NCBI RefSeq assembly: GCF_900107455.1
Contig: NZ_FNQB01000001.1
Span: forward strand, 682,001 to 746,000
Length of the DNA stretch: 64,000 nt
Direction: 5' to 3'
DNA from: Asanoa ishikariensis
GTDB taxonomy: Bacteria; Actinomycetota; Actinomycetes; Mycobacteriales; Micromonosporaceae
The notes under the pieces are model-generated. The model had not been told where the DNA came from. It searched no databases and worked only from the letters and a program-made list of their open reading frames with translations. A program made the position numbers and the translations under genes. Below are positions 62,508-64,000 of the stretch, piece by piece. Each line of letters begins with the position of its first letter. The first letter of the stretch is position 1.

Positions 62508-63650
62508 CTAGAGCTCGGCCACCGGATCGCGGTAGGCGCGGGCGATCAATGTGACCCAGTCGTAGACCGCGTTTTCGTTGGGCGCCAACGGCCCAGGCAC
62601 GAAGTGGGGTGAGGAGACACCACGTTGGACGGACTCACACGCCGCCCAATCCTGGCGGTTGGTGAGGTCCCAGAACTCCACGGCGTAGGCGGGGTCGGTC
62701 ACCTCGTCCAGGAACAACCACTCGCAGGTGACGTGGGTGCGGTGCGGCGAAAGCGGTTGGAGGAGGTGGGTCATCACGTAGTCCGGATGCAGCGAGATGA
62801 GCAGGTTCGGGAAGAGGCCGAGGTACCGGACCAGGCGCCGGTCGACGCCCGGCAGCGTGACGCCGTGTGAGCGGCCGTCGAGCGACATGGTTTCCGCGTG
62901 GTCGCGTAGGTCCATCGAGCCGCCGACCCAGGCGGCGCCGGGCTCGCGCCAGTTGCTGCCGGAGTTCGGCGGCGACACCGCGCACAGCTCGGGGTGGATC
63001 AGCGGGCAGTGGTAGCACTCGTGGTAGTTCTCCGCGATGACCTTCCAGTTGGCCGCCACCTCGTACTCGTGTCGGGCCTTGCTGACCAACGACTCTGGTC
63101 GGTACGGCTCGACGTGCGCGGCGAGCGTGCCGATGTGCGCGTCGAACGGCCGCGCGGTGCCGGTGGCGTTGACGAACAGCCAACCGTGCCAGTCGGCGGT
63201 TGGCAGTTCGACCAGGCCGTAGGCCGCGGCGGCGAAGTCCGCACCCATCCGTGGCGCGGTCCGCACGTGGCCGTCGAGGGTGTAGGACCAGCCGTGGTAC
63301 GGGCAGAGCACCGCCGGTCGGTCAGCGACCTCACCTTCGGCCAGCAACTCGTGCGCACGGTGCCGGCAGACGTTGGCGAAGGCTCGTGGCGTGTCGGCGT
63401 CGAAGGTGAGCAGCACGCCGACGTCGCCGACCTTGACCGCGCGCTGGTTGCCGCCGGCGCCGAGCGCCGTCGTGCGACCGAGTGACACCCACGAGCCGGC
63501 GAACAGGTGGCGCTGTTCCCAGGCGAACACGTGCTCACCGACGTACGCGGCGGCCGGCAGCATGGTTGATTGCCCGAACGGACGGAGTGCCGGCTCCAGC
63601 GCGGAAGCTTCGAGAGGCGCACCCACCATGCCGCCATCATCACCGACCAT
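62508..63650 (-). CDS. Rieske-type aromatic ring-hydroxylating oxygenase, alpha subunit
   Basis: 380 residues (an ATG at 63629 would remove seven). The Rieske [2Fe-2S] motif is CRH...CPYHGW (VCRHRAHEL, LCPYHGWSY), and the mononuclear iron site is ENYHECYHCPLIHPEL with the usual Asn/His pattern. Such oxygenases hydroxylate aromatics, betaines or other substrates and need reductase partners not found here. Substrate is unknown. It converges with the Tad operon. Confidence 0.88.
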   Translation of the reverse strand: MVGDDGGMVGAPLEASALEPALRPFGQSTMLPAAAYVGEHVFAWEQRHLFAGSWVSLGRTTALGAGGNQRAVKVGDVGVLLTFDADTPRAFANVCRHRAHELLAEGEVADRPAVLCPYHGWSYTLDGHVRTAPRMGADFAAAAYGLVELPTADWHGWLFVNATGTARPFDAHIGTLAAHVEPYRPESLVSKARHEYEVAANWKVIAENYHECYHCPLIHPELCAVSPPNSGSNWREPGAAWVGGSMDLRDHAETMSLDGRSHGVTLPGVDRRLVRYLGLFPNLLISLHPDYVMTHLLQPLSPHRTHVTCEWLFLDEVTDPAYAVEFWDLTNRQDWAACESVQRGVSSPHFVPGPLAPNENAVYDWVTLIARAYRDPVAEL

Positions 63651-63682
63651 CGCCCAACGGGAAACCGGGCCGGCTTAAGTGG

Positions 63683-64000
63683 TCAGGCCGCGGCGTCTTC
63701 CGCTGACCGCTGTGCCAGGGCCGGTCGGGTCGGGGCGGCGACCCCGTCCTGCGTCTGCTCGTCGCTGGTCGAGCCGTCCGCTCGGCTCGCGGGTACGGCG
63801 GAGTGCGCGCCGCTCGCCCGGCGACGCTTGGCCGCCGGCGGCGCCGCGTGGTGTCCGTCGGCGACAGGCTGCTTCGTCGCAGCCAACTTGGCCCGGGCCT
63901 GCGGTACCCGCGCGGCAGCAACCCCGGCCGCCACGTCGGCCTGCGGTTGGCCTCCGGCGGTGGCGTCGGTGGGTGCGAGCTTCGTCCGCCTCCGTGGAAC
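63683..64000 (-). CDS. C-terminal end of an unidentified Ala/Pro/Arg-rich protein
   Basis: The minus-strand frame is open from the right edge to 63683; the N-terminal part lies outside. About 105 residues are seen, low in complexity (HHAAPPAAKRRRASG, RSAEDAAA), without recognised motif. Composition suggests a disordered tail. It ends 33 nt before the Rieske gene start, so they could be cotranscribed. It may be an artefact of high GC. Confidence 0.4.
   Translation of the reverse strand, partial: VPRRRTKLAPTDATAGGQPQADVAAGVAAARVPQARAKLAATKQPVADGHHAAPPAAKRRRASGAHSAVPASRADGSTSDEQTQDGVAAPTRPALAQRSAEDAAA

Noticed and set aside
62418-62511. 31-codon frame starting with a GTGA overlap at the tadG-like stop
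   Set aside because: Too short, Arg-rich and without hydrophobic or pilin features; no support beyond the overlap.

Overview
This is a very GC-rich (about 70%) actinobacterial chromosome segment. The gene content (futalosine menaquinone genes, a complete nuoA-N operon, an ESX/type VII fragment with WXG100 proteins, a Flp/Tad locus headed by an Ssd-like ATPase, GTG starts, GTGA/ATGA gene overlaps) fits the Micromonosporaceae; the family is inferred and the genus is not resolved. No CRISPR array, insertion sequence, prophage, rRNA or tRNA is visible.

Layout. 1-540: 3' end of mqnA. 537-3476: three tandem, divergent, membrane-anchored serine-hydrolase-like genes of the penicillin-binding/class A beta-lactamase fold (minus). 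3802-7391: paaABCDE, phenylacetyl-CoA epoxidase. 7379-11088: SWIM zinc-finger gene and SNF2 helicase (minus). 11170-16081: mqnC, a sortase-type surface protein, menG and a menaquinone-reductase-like flavoprotein. 16186-31853: nuoABCDEFGHIJKLMN. 31968-32996: polyprenyl diphosphate synthase. Quinone head group, side chain, methylation, probable tail reduction and quinone-reducing Complex I are thus clustered. 33280-36935: IclR regulator, ECF sigma/anti-sigma pair, RarD-like transporter and GNAT protein. 37032-47652: small holin-like membrane protein, eccE, divergent eccB, two WXG100 genes, a probable mycosin remnant, a 1616-residue repeat-rich SseB-like protein and a coupled 120-residue gene. 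47662-52743: alpha/beta hydrolase lacking its nucleophile, C45 peptidase, lipoprotein and M6 metalloprotease. 52986-57006: acetyl-CoA synthetase, degenerate Fic-like protein, a gene-free gap that may encode a 6S/Ms1-like RNA, and a HAD-IB phosphatase. 57517-62421: ssd-tadA-tadB-tadC-flp-tadE-tadG, including a 55-codon pilin. 62508-64000: Rieske oxygenase and the end of an unidentified gene.

The least explained elements are: (i) the gap 55921-56199, whose position relative to acs, Fic-like, HAD and ssd genes matches the recalled position of Ms1/MTS2823/scr3559 and which has four nested complementary arm pairs; (ii) a second RNA candidate at 57194-57330, made of four consecutive hairpins ending in an intrinsic terminator; (iii) the ESX-linked giant protein plus small downstream gene, which resembles an effector/partner arrangement. 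No database or folding computation was run; family names rest on recognised motifs and gene order.
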